Positions 46,022 to 55,431 of a DNA stretch of 59,735 bases are shown here, in pieces. Source of the DNA: Chloroflexota bacterium (GTDB lineage: Bacteria > Chloroflexota > Limnocylindria > P2-11E); contig VBDV01000113.1 in assembly GCA_005882765.1 (NCBI GenBank), positions 1 through 59,735 of the forward strand. The letters are read 5' to 3'. The position numbers and the translations under genes were made by a program. Numbering within the stretch: the first letter of the stretch is position 1; every line of letters starts with the position of its first letter. The notes below the pieces were generated by a model that was given only the letters and a program-made list of their open reading frames with translations, was not told the DNA's origin and searched no databases.

Positions 46022-46345
46022 GTGAGCAGCATCATCGACATCGCCTTTCCATACCGCCGAAGGCGCTCGTACGGCGCCGCCTCGTTCGCGTTTACCTTTC
46101 TGGTGCTGTTCATGGAGGTCGAGATTCTCGCGTTCGTCGGGGTGGCGATCGCGGCACGCCAGCTTCAGCTCTGGTGGGACCTGCAGCCGATCGTGTTCCC
46201 GACCGCCTGCCTCATCAGCCTCGCTGCGTCCGCCGTCTTCTGGTGGCGCGCGCGCTCGTGGAGCAAGCACCGCGTCGAAACGCTCGAGGCGTGGGCTCGT
46301 GGCGGCACCACCTTCGGACAGCAGCTCGCGCAAAAGCGCGACTAG
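46022..46345 (+). CDS. Two-helix membrane protein, function unknown (107 aa)
   Basis: This GTG-started gene encodes two predicted helices ([23 protein letters not shown] and [19 protein letters not shown]) between basic termini ([17 protein letters not shown]). It sits between purA and guaB and is probably cotranscribed, but nothing suggests a purine role. Confidence 0.7.
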   Translation: MSSIIDIAFPYRRRRSYGAASFAFTFLVLFMEVEILAFVGVAIAARQLQLWWDLQPIVFPTACLISLAASAVFWWRARSWSKHRVETLEAWARGGTTFGQQLAQKRD

Positions 46346-46386
46346 TTCGCTCTGACCGATACACTTGCCCGGGTGAGGGCGGCGGA

Positions 46387-47484
46387 TTGACCCGGGAGGA
46401 CAAGTTCGCCAAGGAAGGTCTGACCTTCGACGACGTCCTCCTGATCCCTGCCCGTAGCGACATCCTCCCGACCCAGGTCTCCACCGAGACGCGCCTCACG
46501 AACGAGATCCGCCTCGACATTCCCATCCTCTCCGCCGCCATGGATACGGTCACGGACGCGCGGCTCGCCATCGCGCTTGGTCGCCTCGGCGGTCTCGGTG
46601 TCATCCATCGGAATCTGACCGTGGCGGAGCAGGTCGGAGAGGTGCGGCGGGCGAAGGACGCTGACGTGATCGTCGGCGCAGCGGTCGGCGTCTCCGGCGA
46701 CGCGGATGAGCGCGCGGCGGCGCTCGTAGGGGCGGGTGTCGACGTGATCGTGGTCGACACCGCGCATGGCCACTCCGCGGCCGTCGTGCGGATGGTCGAA
46801 AAGGTGAAGGCGCGGCATCGTGTCGACGTCATCGCTGGAAATGTGGCCACGGCCGAGGGTACCGAGGAGCTGATCGCGGCCGGCGCCGACTGCGTCAAGG
46901 TAGGTATGGGCCCGGGGGCGATCTGCACCACGCGGATCGTCGCGGGAGCTGGAATGCCGCAGATCACGGCGGTCTTCGACTGCGCGGAGGCGGCGGACCG
47001 GCACGGCATTCCCGTGTGCGCCGACGGTGGGATCCAGCATTCCGGCGACATCGCGAAAGCGATCGGCGCCGGTGCGTGGACCGTGATGCTCGGTGGACTT
47101 TTCGCGGGCGTGGACGAATCGCCCGGCGATGTCGTGGAAACCGAGGACGGCGCGTTCAAGTCGTATCGCGGGATGGGCTCGCTTGGCGCGATGGAGGCGC
47201 GGCGTTCGCGCGACCGCTACGGACAGGCCGACGTCGGCGAGTTCTCCAAGCTCGTCCCCGAGGGCGTCGAGGGTCGTGTTCGCGCGCTCGGTCCGCTCGC
47301 GGCGGTCGTGCATCAGCTCGTCGGTGGACTCCGCGCGGGCATGGGCTACGTCGGCGCGGCGACGATCGACGATCTTCGCGCCCGCGCGCGATTCGTTCGC
47401 ATATCCGGTGCGGGCCTTCGCGAATCCCACCCGCATGACATCCGCATCATGTCGGAACCACCGAACTATCGGGTCCGGGCCTAG
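46387..47484 (+). CDS. guaB: IMP dehydrogenase lacking the CBS (Bateman) domain
   Basis: GuaB oxidises IMP to XMP. The TTG at 46387 is preceded by GAGGG and starts the conserved [18 protein letters not shown]; the track start is shadow. The 365-residue product has [34 protein letters not shown], the catalytic loop [26 protein letters not shown] and the flap [19 protein letters not shown]. The ~120-residue CBS pair normally inserted near residue 90 is absent: [17 protein letters not shown] joins directly. Allosteric control by adenine and guanine nucleotides is therefore probably lost. Confidence 0.93.
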   Translation: MTREDKFAKEGLTFDDVLLIPARSDILPTQVSTETRLTNEIRLDIPILSAAMDTVTDARLAIALGRLGGLGVIHRNLTVAEQVGEVRRAKDADVIVGAAVGVSGDADERAAALVGAGVDVIVVDTAHGHSAAVVRMVEKVKARHRVDVIAGNVATAEGTEELIAAGADCVKVGMGPGAICTTRIVAGAGMPQITAVFDCAEAADRHGIPVCADGGIQHSGDIAKAIGAGAWTVMLGGLFAGVDESPGDVVETEDGAFKSYRGMGSLGAMEARRSRDRYGQADVGEFSKLVPEGVEGRVRALGPLAAVVHQLVGGLRAGMGYVGAATIDDLRARARFVRISGAGLRESHPHDIRIMSEPPNYRVRA

Positions 47485-47487
47485 TCA

Positions 47488-49071
47488 GTGAGCCGCTCAC
47501 AGATCGACCGCCCCGACGCCGGGGCGAAAACCGGTCCGTCCGCACGCGCAACGATCGCGATCCTCGACTTTGGATCTCAGTACACGCAGCTCATCGCTCG
47601 TCGCGTGCGCGAATCACGCGTGTACTGCGAGATCTTCCCGCACGACATCACGCCGGCCGAGCTTCGCGCGAAGAACGTCATCGGCGTGATCCTTTCCGGC
47701 GGTCCGGCCAGCGTCTACGACGAGGGCGCGCCGAGCGTCGACCCGCGCGTCATCAACGGGGACTTTCCGGTCCTCGGCATCTGCTACGGCATGCAGCTCA
47801 TGGCGCACCTCTTGGGCGGGGACGTGGTCGCCGAGGGAAAACGCGAGTACGGACCCGCCACAGTCGAAATCGCAGACCGCGCCGGCATCTTCGAGGGACT
47901 CTCGGCGCAGGAGCGCGCCTGGGTCAGCCACGGCGACACCGTCCGCCGACCACCGGACGGATTTTCAGTCGTCGCGCGCACGACCAGCGTGCCTATCGCC
48001 GCTATTACCGACGGTAAGACCCGCTATGCGGTGCAGTTCCATCCGGAGGTCGCCCACACGCCGCACGGCGCGGAGATCCTTCGCAACTTCCTCTACCGCG
48101 TCTGCGGCGCGACCGGCGATTGGACCCCCGCGGCGTTCGTGGAGGAGGCCGTCGCCGAGATCCGCGACAGGATCGGCGACCGTCGCGCGATCTGCGCGCT
48201 TTCCGGCGGGGTCGACTCCGCCGTGGCCGCTGCGCTCGTCGCGCGCGCGATCGGCGATCGCCTCACCTGCGTCTTCGTCGACACCGGTCTGCTGCGTGCA
48301 AATGAGGCGGAGGAGGTCGTCGCGGCGTTCGGCCCGCGGCTGCGGCTCATCCATCTCGACGCGGCCGATCGGTTTCTCGAGAAGCTGAAGGACGTCGCGG
48401 AGCCGGAGCGGAAGCGGGCGCTTATTGGCGAAGAGTTCGTGCGCTGCTTCGAGGAGCAGGCCGAGCGGGTGGGGCACGTGGACCTACTTGTGCAGGGCAC
48501 GATCTACCCGGACGTCATCGAATCGCGATCGCGGGACTCGAAGACGAGCGCTCGCATCAAGACGCATCACAACGTCGGGGGCCTTCCCGAGGTCATGGCG
48601 CTCGAAGTCGTCGAGCCACTCCGGCGCCTCTTCAAGGATGAGGTCCGCCGCGTCGGCGCCGAGCTCGGTATCCCTGAGGACATCCTCTGGCGACATCCGT
48701 TCCCCGGGCCTGGTCTCGCGGTGCGCGTGATCGGATCCGTCGATCGCGAAAGCCTCGAGACGCTCCGGCGCGCGGACGCGATCTTCCTCGAAGAGCTGCG
48801 TGCCGCGGATCTGTACCGCACCGTCGCGCAGGCGTTCGCGGTCCTCACCCCGGTGCGCAGCGTCGGTGTGCAGGGCGACTACCGGACGTACGGGGCACTT
48901 GTCGCGCTTCGCGCGGTGACGACCGAAGACTTCATGACGGCGGACTGGGCGCGGCTTCCATACGACCTGCTCGAGCGCGTCTCCGCGCGCATCGTGAATG
49001 AGGTGCCCGGCGTGAATCGTGTCGTCTACGACGTCTCGTCGAAGCCACCAGCGACGATCGAGTGGGAATGA
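47488..49071 (+). CDS. guaA: GMP synthase (glutamine-hydrolysing)
   Basis: GuaA converts XMP to GMP. The 527-residue single chain (GTG start, 3 nt after guaB) has an N-terminal class I glutamine amidotransferase with nucleophile Cys in [13 protein letters not shown] and His/Glu in [10 protein letters not shown]. An ATP-pyrophosphatase domain with PP-loop [13 protein letters not shown] follows, then a C-terminal dimerisation domain ending [11 protein letters not shown]. An extra ~20-residue N-terminal leader ([18 protein letters not shown]) precedes the usual start of the fold. It overlaps the following methyltransferase gene by 4 nt. Confidence 0.96.
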   Translation: MSRSQIDRPDAGAKTGPSARATIAILDFGSQYTQLIARRVRESRVYCEIFPHDITPAELRAKNVIGVILSGGPASVYDEGAPSVDPRVINGDFPVLGICYGMQLMAHLLGGDVVAEGKREYGPATVEIADRAGIFEGLSAQERAWVSHGDTVRRPPDGFSVVARTTSVPIAAITDGKTRYAVQFHPEVAHTPHGAEILRNFLYRVCGATGDWTPAAFVEEAVAEIRDRIGDRRAICALSGGVDSAVAAALVARAIGDRLTCVFVDTGLLRANEAEEVVAAFGPRLRLIHLDAADRFLEKLKDVAEPERKRALIGEEFVRCFEEQAERVGHVDLLVQGTIYPDVIESRSRDSKTSARIKTHHNVGGLPEVMALEVVEPLRRLFKDEVRRVGAELGIPEDILWRHPFPGPGLAVRVIGSVDRESLETLRRADAIFLEELRAADLYRTVAQAFAVLTPVRSVGVQGDYRTYGALVALRAVTTEDFMTADWARLPYDLLERVSARIVNEVPGVNRVVYDVSSKPPATIEWE

Positions 49072-50216
49072 GCGCCGTGGCGACCGCGGACGCGCGTGAG
49101 CTTCGCGGGGCGATGGTGGACGCGCTGAAGAAGCGCGGCGTTCGGTTACGTCCGCGGATAGAAGAGGCATTTCGCAGCGTCCCGCGCGAAGCGTTCCTGC
49201 CCGGCGTCGGCCTCGATCGCGTCTATAGCGGCGACGCCATCGTCACGAAGCAGGATGGCGAAGGCCGGCCCATTAGCTCTTCGAGCGAAGTCGGAATCAT
49301 GATCGACATGGCCGAGCTGCTCAATGTCGCGCCCGGTCACCGGATCTTGGAGATTGGCGCGGGAACCGGCTACAACGCCGCCGTTCTTTCGCAGCTTTCC
49401 GGTGACCGAGGCGCCGTCACGACTGTTGATCTCGATCCCGAGATCGCCGCACAAGCACGACAGAACCTCGCGGCCGCGAGCTTTCATCGTGTCGCAGTCA
49501 TTGCGGGTGACGGATGGGCGGGAACCGCCGACAGCATTTCCTTCGATCGAGTCGAGGTGACTGCGGGCGTCTCCGATCTCTCGCCGGCCTGGGTCGCGCA
49601 GCTCGCCGACGGCGGCACAATTGTGTTTCCGTTCGTGCTGCCGGCCGGGATGCAGACGGTCATGGCACTCCGGAAGCAAGGCACCGACCTTGTGAGCACC
49701 GGCCTAACTCCCGGCGCGTTTATGAGACTGCGCGGCCACGGCGGCGCGCCGCCCCGCATACGCACGGTCGGCGTGTTCGATATCGAGCTCAGCGATGAGC
49801 TCGTCGGTGTCGCGAACGAGAAAATCGCCGCGCTGATGCGGGAACCCCCACGGCGTCTGATCGCGCCGCCCCTCCGTTGGGAGGTCATGACCTTACTGGC
49901 GCTGTTCGGGGCCAACATCAGCGTGAGCAAGAGAGGCCGGCTCGGGCTCACGGTCGGCATCCTCGATCCGGCCGGAAGCTTGGCTCTCGTCGATCTGTCG
50001 CGGGATTCGATCGCCGGTCCTTTCAGCCTCGTTGTCTCGTTTGGTTCAGAAGCTGCCGAGTCTCGACTGTTCGACGCGATCGAGCGCCTCCGCACGGCAA
50101 GACTCGAAAATCTGCATGTGCTCGCGAGGCCGACGCGATTGCCCGCCCCCGTCGGCGATGTCGTGGTCCGGCGCGCTGAATTCACGTTCGCTTTCACGAC
50201 GAAGATGTCCGGGTGA
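49068..50216 (+). CDS. PCMT-like methyltransferase with C-terminal extension
   Basis: The start is the ATG overlapping the guaA stop. The N-terminal ~210 residues resemble protein-L-isoaspartate O-methyltransferase: [33 protein letters not shown], and the SAM motif [32 protein letters not shown]. The remaining ~170 residues form an extra alpha/beta region ([33 protein letters not shown]) not present in standard PCMT. It may act on proteins or a small molecule. It is coupled to purD by a 4-nt overlap. Confidence 0.82.
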   Translation: MSAVATADARELRGAMVDALKKRGVRLRPRIEEAFRSVPREAFLPGVGLDRVYSGDAIVTKQDGEGRPISSSSEVGIMIDMAELLNVAPGHRILEIGAGTGYNAAVLSQLSGDRGAVTTVDLDPEIAAQARQNLAAASFHRVAVIAGDGWAGTADSISFDRVEVTAGVSDLSPAWVAQLADGGTIVFPFVLPAGMQTVMALRKQGTDLVSTGLTPGAFMRLRGHGGAPPRIRTVGVFDIELSDELVGVANEKIAALMREPPRRLIAPPLRWEVMTLLALFGANISVSKRGRLGLTVGILDPAGSLALVDLSRDSIAGPFSLVVSFGSEAAESRLFDAIERLRTARLENLHVLARPTRLPAPVGDVVVRRAEFTFAFTTKMSG

Positions 50217-51571
50217 AGGGCCTGTTTGGCGGCGAGGCCGTCTACAAGAAGATCTGGGAGCAGCGCAAGCAGCGCAGCCCGCGCCGATCGGCGGGCGCGC
50301 CCGGTCTCAACTGTCTCGTGCTCGGCGGGGGCGGGCGCGAGTACGCCATCGCCTGGCGCCTCGCGAACTGCAACAGCGTGACGACCATCGACGCCGTCCC
50401 GGGGAACGCCGGCCTGTCGCTTTTCACGCGCGTGATCGACCAGTCCCCCGACAACGTGAGCTGGCTCGACGAGCACGTCCTCGCGTCGTTCATCGACCTC
50501 GCGATCGTCGGCACCGACGAGCTCGTCGCCGCGGGGATCGGCGACGCGCTGCGCCGCTCGGGCATCTCCGTGGTCGGACCGTCCAAAGACGCATCGAAGG
50601 TCGAGTGGTCCAAATCGTTCGCCAAGGAGCTCATGGCGGAGGCCGGCATTCCCACCTCGAGGTCCGAGTCGTTCGCCGACGCCGGCGCCGCAAAGGAGGC
50701 CCTCGCGCACTGGCGAGCGCCGGTCGTGGTGAAAGCCGACGGTCTCGCGCTCGGCAAGGGCGTGACCGTCGCGCGGACGCTCGAGGAGGCGGCAGAGGCC
50801 CTCGCGACGCCGCCCGCGAATAGCGGCCGCGTCCTTCTGGAAGAGCTGCTCGAGGGGGAAGAAGCGTCGCTGCAGGCACTCGTCGACGGCGAAGTGGTCG
50901 TCGCGCTCCCGCCGGCGCGCGATCACAAGCGCGCCCACGACGGGGACACCGGGCCGAACACCGGTGGCATGGGTGCGTTCTCGCCGACGGTGGTCTTGCC
51001 CGACGACCAGGCGCAGGCCGTCGCCGAGGAGCTGATCGCGCCGATCGCGGCCGCGCTCGCAAAGCGCGGGACGCCCTATCGCGGTGTCCTCTACGCGGGG
51101 CTCATGAAGACCGCGGCCGGCTGGAGGGTGCTCGAGTACAACGCTCGCTTCGGCGATCCCGAGGCCGAGGTCACGCTCCCGCGGATCGAAGGCGACTTCG
51201 CGAAGCTCCTGTTCGCTCTCGGCGAAGGCCGCCTCGCGGAGTACATCGCCGCGGAGCCGATCCGGTTCAGCAAGCGCCACTACGTCGACGTGGTGCTCTG
51301 CGCCGAGAACTATCCGGGGCCGCCGAAAACCGGCATGCCCATCGTGGGACTCGATCGTCTACCCGAGAACGTGCTTGCATTTCACGGCGCGACCAAACGG
51401 AACGCGACCGGCGACGTCGTCGTGGGTGGCGGCCGCGTCATGCATATCGTTGCGAGCGGCGACAGCATCGCGGAAGCGCGCGATCGGGCGTACGCCGGCG
51501 CGGAGCGCGTGAGCTTCGAGGGCAAGTTCTATCGTTCGGACATCGCGCAGCAGGAGGTGGCGGTCGCTTGA
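50213..51571 (+). CDS. purD: Phosphoribosylamine-glycine ligase
   Basis: PurD makes glycinamide ribonucleotide. The GTG start overlaps the upstream stop (GTGA), giving a ~31-residue basic extension ([20 protein letters not shown]...) before the normal start LNCLVLGGGGREYAIAW. The usual GREHAL reads GREYAI. The ATP-grasp core is intact: VVVKADGLALGKGVTVA, ARDHKRAHDGDTGPNTGGMGAFSP, LYAGLMKTAAGWRVLEYNARFGDPE. Total 452 aa against ~420 typical, the excess being the extension. Confidence 0.94.
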   Translation: MKGLFGGEAVYKKIWEQRKQRSPRRSAGAPGLNCLVLGGGGREYAIAWRLANCNSVTTIDAVPGNAGLSLFTRVIDQSPDNVSWLDEHVLASFIDLAIVGTDELVAAGIGDALRRSGISVVGPSKDASKVEWSKSFAKELMAEAGIPTSRSESFADAGAAKEALAHWRAPVVVKADGLALGKGVTVARTLEEAAEALATPPANSGRVLLEELLEGEEASLQALVDGEVVVALPPARDHKRAHDGDTGPNTGGMGAFSPTVVLPDDQAQAVAEELIAPIAAALAKRGTPYRGVLYAGLMKTAAGWRVLEYNARFGDPEAEVTLPRIEGDFAKLLFALGEGRLAEYIAAEPIRFSKRHYVDVVLCAENYPGPPKTGMPIVGLDRLPENVLAFHGATKRNATGDVVVGGGRVMHIVASGDSIAEARDRAYAGAERVSFEGKFYRSDIAQQEVAVA

Positions 51572-52050
51572 CGACATCGAAGGTCGCGATCGTCATGGGC
51601 TCCACGTCCGACCAGACCACGATGCGCTTTGCCTCCGAGACTCTCGAGAGCCTCGGCGTGGACAGCGAGACGCGGGTACTCTCGGCGCATCGCACCCCCG
51701 AGGCGCTCCGTGACTGGGTCGACGGACTCGAAGGACGTGGCGTCCGCGTCGTGATCTGTGGCGCCGGCGGTGCGGCGCACCTCGCCGGTGCGGTCGCGGC
51801 GCTCACCACGCTTCCGGTGATCGGCGTGCCACTCGTCGCGCCGAACGCGATCGCCGGCGGGCTCGACGCGCTCCTCTCGACGGTCCAGATGCCGCGAGGC
51901 ATTCCGGTCGCGACCGTCGCCGTCGGTGACGCGGGTGCGGTGAACGCGGGCATCCTCGCCGCTGAGATACTCGCGACCAGCGACGAGCTGCTGGGCGGCC
52001 GCATCAAAGAGATGCGTAGGCGCAATGCGGCGAAGATCGTGTCGGGATGA
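51568..52050 (+). CDS. purE: N5-carboxyaminoimidazole ribonucleotide mutase
   Basis: PurE moves the carboxyl group of N5-CAIR to give CAIR. The 160-residue product (TTG start overlapping the purD stop, CAGGAGG upstream) has VAIVMGSTSDQTTM, RVLSAHRTPEAL, ICGAGGAAHLAGAVAALTTLPVIGVPL and VATVAVGDAGAVNAGILA. This matches class I PurE, which works with PurK; no purK is in the window. Confidence 0.95.
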   Translation: MTTSKVAIVMGSTSDQTTMRFASETLESLGVDSETRVLSAHRTPEALRDWVDGLEGRGVRVVICGAGGAAHLAGAVAALTTLPVIGVPLVAPNAIAGGLDALLSTVQMPRGIPVATVAVGDAGAVNAGILAAEILATSDELLGGRIKEMRRRNAAKIVSG

Positions 52051-52237
52051 TCGTCGCGTTGGATAGTGCCGCGGGTCCTGTCCCGCTTCGCGGTCAGGGG
52101 CCCCTGCCCCTTGGGTCGGGGGTTGCCCGCTCGCTACCGGTCGGCTTCATCCGCGAGACCAACCGATCCGCGCGACGCCGCCGGATGGACGCTCGCGGGC
52201 AACCCCGCTCCCCCGTGCCACCCGCGGCGCAAATGCA
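52051..52237 (+). other. purE-purB spacer with long-range inverted repeat
   Basis: These 187 nt contain no supported gene; the 64-residue track ORF is Arg/Pro-rich and unconvincing. They hold the palindrome CAGGGGCCCCTG and a 12-bp inverted repeat, GGGGTTGCCCGC (52119-52130) with GCGGGCAACCCC (52195-52206). This could fold into a large stem-loop in the mRNA before purB. It is the only long plain gap in the plus-strand purine cluster. Confidence 0.55.
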
Positions 52238-53644
52238 ATGACGATCACCAATCGCTTTGACACCGTGTCCCCGCTGGACTCTCGTTTTTATGGCGGCGAT
52301 CCCGCTCTGTACAAGGCGCTCCATCCATATCTTTCGGCGGCGGCCGCTATCAAGTACATGGCGCGGGTCGAAGGAGCTTTGGCGCTTGCACTCGCGGACG
52401 TCGGCATTACCGACAAGAGCGTCGCGAACGCGATCGCCAGCGCAGCCGACCGCATCACCGCGCAGGAGGTGGCGGACGAGGAGTCGCGCACGCGTCACGA
52501 CGTGCGCGCACTTGTGAACGTCATCCGCGCGCAGGTTCCCGACGAGGCCAAGCGCTTCGTCCATCTCGGCGCGACGAGTTACGACATCGTCGACACGGCA
52601 AACGCGCTCCGCTATCGGGAGTGCATCGATCGTGTCGTTGTGCCCACCCTCGCGGTGCTCATCGCCAAGTGCATCTCCATCGCCGAGGCGGAGGCCGACA
52701 CCGCGCAGATCGGCCGCACCCACGGCCGCCACGCCGAGCCCGTGACGTTCGGCTTCGCGATGGCCGAGTACGTCTCGCGCCTCGGCGATCGACTCGAGCA
52801 GCTTCGGCTCTCCGCCAGGCGGCTTCCCGGCAAGCTGTCCGGTGCGGTCGGCGCGTACAACGCGCTCGCGCTCTTAGCCTCGGATCCGCGCGCGCTGGAG
52901 CGCAGGTTCCTGGGGAGCCTGCAGCTCCATCCCGCTCCGGTGTCCACCCAGATCGTGCCGCCCGAGGGCTGGACCGACCTCGCGCACGCCTGCGTGAGCG
53001 CGCTCGGCGTCATGGCCAACCTCGCCGACGACATGCGGCAGCTGCAACGGAGCGAGATCGGCGAGGTGGCGGAGTCGTTCGCCGCGGAGCAGGTGGGATC
53101 GTCGACCATGCCGCACAAGCGCAACCCGGTCTCCTTCGAGAACGTGAAGTCGATCTGGAAGGCGATCGCGCCGCGCATGCTCACGACCTACATGGACCAG
53201 ATCAGCGAGCACCAGCGCGATCTCACGAACTCGGCGTCGCAGCGCTTCCTCGGGGAAATACTCGCGGCCACGACGTACGCCGCGGGCCGCCTCGCGGCGT
53301 CGCTCGACGGCATGCGCGTCGACCGCGAGCGCCTGAAAGCGAACCTCGCGATGTCGCGCGGCGCGATCGCGGCCGAGCCGCTCTACGTCCTCCTCGCGAA
53401 ATACGGTCATCCCGACGCTCACGAGGCGGTGCGCCGGCTCACCCTCGAGGCCGAGCGCGGTTCGCGCTCGCTCCTCGAGGTGGCGACGCTCGATGGCGAT
53501 CTTCGCCCCTATCTTGTGAAGTTCACTCCCGACGAAAGGCGCATCCTCGAGCGTCCCGACGAGTACCGCGGTCTCGCACCGGAGGTCGCGCGCGAGATCG
53601 CGTCGGCCTGGCGCGAGCGGCTCAAGGGCATCCTCCCCGAGTGA
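52238..53644 (+). CDS. purB: Adenylosuccinate lyase
   Basis: PurB releases fumarate in two steps: SAICAR to AICAR, and adenylosuccinate to AMP. The 468-residue protein has VHLGATSYDIVDTANAL, GRTHGRHAEPVTFGFAMAEY with catalytic His, the fumarase-superfamily signature GSSTMPHKRNPVSFE with catalytic Ser, and an ADSL C-terminal domain. ATG start with normal N-terminus NRFDTVSPLDSRFYGG. Its stop overlaps the GTG of purC. Confidence 0.96.
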   Translation: MTITNRFDTVSPLDSRFYGGDPALYKALHPYLSAAAAIKYMARVEGALALALADVGITDKSVANAIASAADRITAQEVADEESRTRHDVRALVNVIRAQVPDEAKRFVHLGATSYDIVDTANALRYRECIDRVVVPTLAVLIAKCISIAEAEADTAQIGRTHGRHAEPVTFGFAMAEYVSRLGDRLEQLRLSARRLPGKLSGAVGAYNALALLASDPRALERRFLGSLQLHPAPVSTQIVPPEGWTDLAHACVSALGVMANLADDMRQLQRSEIGEVAESFAAEQVGSSTMPHKRNPVSFENVKSIWKAIAPRMLTTYMDQISEHQRDLTNSASQRFLGEILAATTYAAGRLAASLDGMRVDRERLKANLAMSRGAIAAEPLYVLLAKYGHPDAHEAVRRLTLEAERGSRSLLEVATLDGDLRPYLVKFTPDERRILERPDEYRGLAPEVAREIASAWRERLKGILPE

Positions 53645-54528
53645 GCGTCCTCCTCGAATCGCGGGTCGACGGCGCCACCCTCTTCCGCCGCGGCAAGGTC
53701 CGCGATGTCTACGAGGCAGGCGGCGACAAGCTGGTCATCGTCGCGAGCGATCGGCTCTCGGCATTCGATGCCGTCCTGCCGACGCCGATTCCCGACAAGG
53801 GCCGCGTCCTGACCCAGCTCTCGAACTTCTGGTTCCGCAAGACCGAGAAGATCGTGCCCAACCACCTTGTCTCCACCGACCTTCGCCGTTTCCCCAGAGC
53901 CTTCAAAGACGCGAAGTCGCTCGCCGGGCGGGCGGTGCTCGTGCAGCACTGCGAACGGATCGACATCGAGTGCGTCGCGCGCGGCTACATCTCGGGCTCC
54001 GCCTGGACGGAGTACAAGGCGCTCGGAACGGTCGCAGGCGACGAGCTTCCGAAGGCGCTCATCGAGTCGGAGCAGCTCGCCGAGCCGATCTTCACGCCGG
54101 CCACGAAGGCCGAGTCGGGCCACGACCAGAACATCAGCCGCTCACAGCTCGCGGGCATGATCGGCACCGAGCTCGCCCGGGAGCTCGAACGCCTCACGCT
54201 CGCGCTCTACCGGTTCGCCCACGACTACGCCGCGTCGAAGGGTCTCATCCTCGCCGACACGAAGTTCGAGTTCGGAATGTTCGACGGCCGGATCACGCTC
54301 ATCGACGAGATCCTGACCCCGGACTCGTCCCGCTACTGGGACGCGGAGTCCTACAAGCCCGGAACCTCGCCCGCCTCGTTCGACAAGCAATACGTGCGCG
54401 ACTTCCTCGTGCAAAGCGGCTGGAACAAGGAGCCGCCTGCGCCGGCGCTTCCCCCGGACGTGGTGAAGGGCACGAGCGAGCGGTATCGCGAGGCGTACAA
54501 GCGCATCGTCGGGAAGGCGCTGTCGTGA
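53641..54528 (+). CDS. purC: Phosphoribosylaminoimidazole-succinocarboxamide synthase
   Basis: PurC joins CAIR with Asp to SAICAR using ATP. The GTG start within a 4-nt overlap is chosen over the much longer shadow ORF. The 295-residue product shows RRGKVRDVYEAGGDKLVIVASDRLSAFDAVLPTPIPDKG, LVQHCERIDIECVARGYISGSAW, KAESGHDQNIS and LADTKFEFGMFDGRITLIDEILTPDSSRYW. This is the longer, yeast-like PurC type. Its stop overlaps purS. Confidence 0.95.
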   Translation: MSVLLESRVDGATLFRRGKVRDVYEAGGDKLVIVASDRLSAFDAVLPTPIPDKGRVLTQLSNFWFRKTEKIVPNHLVSTDLRRFPRAFKDAKSLAGRAVLVQHCERIDIECVARGYISGSAWTEYKALGTVAGDELPKALIESEQLAEPIFTPATKAESGHDQNISRSQLAGMIGTELARELERLTLALYRFAHDYAASKGLILADTKFEFGMFDGRITLIDEILTPDSSRYWDAESYKPGTSPASFDKQYVRDFLVQSGWNKEPPAPALPPDVVKGTSERYREAYKRIVGKALS

Positions 54529-54788
54529 GATTCGTCGCGCGCGTCCTCGTGCGGCCGAAGGCCGAGGTCCGCGACCCGCAGGGCGAGGCCGTATTCGCGG
54601 CGCTCCGCTCGCTCGGCCATGACGTCTCCGAGGTGCGTACCGGCAAAGAGATTCTCGTCACCTTCGACGCAGCGGACGAGGAGTCCGCGCGCACCGCCGC
54701 CGAGCGCATGGGGGATCAGCTGCTCGCGAACCCGGTGATCGAGAGCTACGCCGTGGAGGTCGCTCGCGAGGCCGCTAAGGCCCGTTGA
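54525..54788 (+). CDS. purS: FGAM synthase small subunit PurS
   Basis: PurS bridges PurQ and PurL in the three-component formylglycinamidine synthase. The 87-residue product (GTG start overlapping the purC stop) has RFVARVLVRPKAEVRDPQGEAV, LGHDVSEVRTGKEILVTFDA and NPVIESYAVEV, the PurS pattern. The matching purQ is ~640 nt downstream, separated by an antisense gene. The last 14 nt overlap that gene's 3' end. Confidence 0.95.
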   Translation: MRFVARVLVRPKAEVRDPQGEAVFAALRSLGHDVSEVRTGKEILVTFDAADEESARTAAERMGDQLLANPVIESYAVEVAREAAKAR

Positions 54789-55383
54789 GTCGCATCTCGG
54801 CGAGCTCGCGCTCGCTGAACACGCTCGGACAGATCGGGTCGCTTCCTCTGCTGGCGCGGCAGTTCATGGGCGAGTACATGAGGCCCACGCTCGAGAAGTC
54901 GGTGGGCGTCTCCGCCCAGTGGCCGTCCTTCGTTCCCGGTCCGAAGCAGCACCAGATGTGGCCCAGCTCGTGGAGGACGGTCGCCATGAGCTCGGGCACG
55001 GCGAGGTGCCGACTCCCATCGACGGTGTGGACGGCGATCTTCCGCGAGGTCACCTTGCCGCCGCTCGAGTGCTGCGTGAGCGCCGAGGTGCCGTTCGTAC
55101 CGTCGAGCTCCACATCGATGTCGCCGTCGGTGCGAAGCGAGAGCTGCCCACGCCCGGCCGTTGCCGTCGCCCAGGCGTTCGGCAGCGCGGCCGCTAGCGC
55201 GTCGCGGAGGTCAGGTAGGCGCGAGCGCTCCTGCGCGTCCCCCTGGTCGCCGACGAAGAGATGGACGCTCAGGAACGCCGCAGAAATGAGTGGCGCGATC
55301 GTGGGAGCGGGGCGCAAGCTGCCGATCAATCCGCATGACGACGTAAAGATGAGCGCGAACGCGAGCGCTGCGGCCTTCACCAC
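54775..55383 (-). CDS. Putative zinc metallopeptidase lipoprotein (metzincin-like)
   Basis: This 202-residue protein, antisense within the purine cluster, has a lipoprotein signal (ALAFALIFTSSCG). A zinc-binding helix HELGHIWCCFGPGTKDGH (HExxHxxxxxxxxxxxH-like, longer than the classic 10-residue spacing) is followed ~15 residues later by GLMYSPMNC, a Met-turn candidate. The arrangement resembles matrixin/archaemetzincin-type peptidases. Two Cys pairs may form disulfides. The long spacing makes the exact family uncertain. Confidence 0.7.
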   Translation of the reverse strand: MVKAAALAFALIFTSSCGLIGSLRPAPTIAPLISAAFLSVHLFVGDQGDAQERSRLPDLRDALAAALPNAWATATAGRGQLSLRTDGDIDVELDGTNGTSALTQHSSGGKVTSRKIAVHTVDGSRHLAVPELMATVLHELGHIWCCFGPGTKDGHWAETPTDFSSVGLMYSPMNCRASRGSDPICPSVFSERELAEMRLNGP

Positions 55384-55431
55384 CCGAAATTACTTCCCAT
55401 CTTCTCGCGCGCATGCATCAAACTGGTGGTG

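Noticed and set aside
49484-51280. 598-residue minus-strand ORF opposite purD and the methyltransferase
   Set aside because: Antisense shadow; no recognisable domain despite its length.
52047-52241. 64-residue ORF between purE and purB
   Set aside because: Arg/Pro/Ser-rich with no conservation signs; the region looks like an RNA-structured spacer.
52621-54528. 635-residue ORF ending at the purC stop
   Set aside because: Only the last 295 residues are PurC; the upstream part is an Arg-rich reading of purB. The start was moved to the GTG at 53641.
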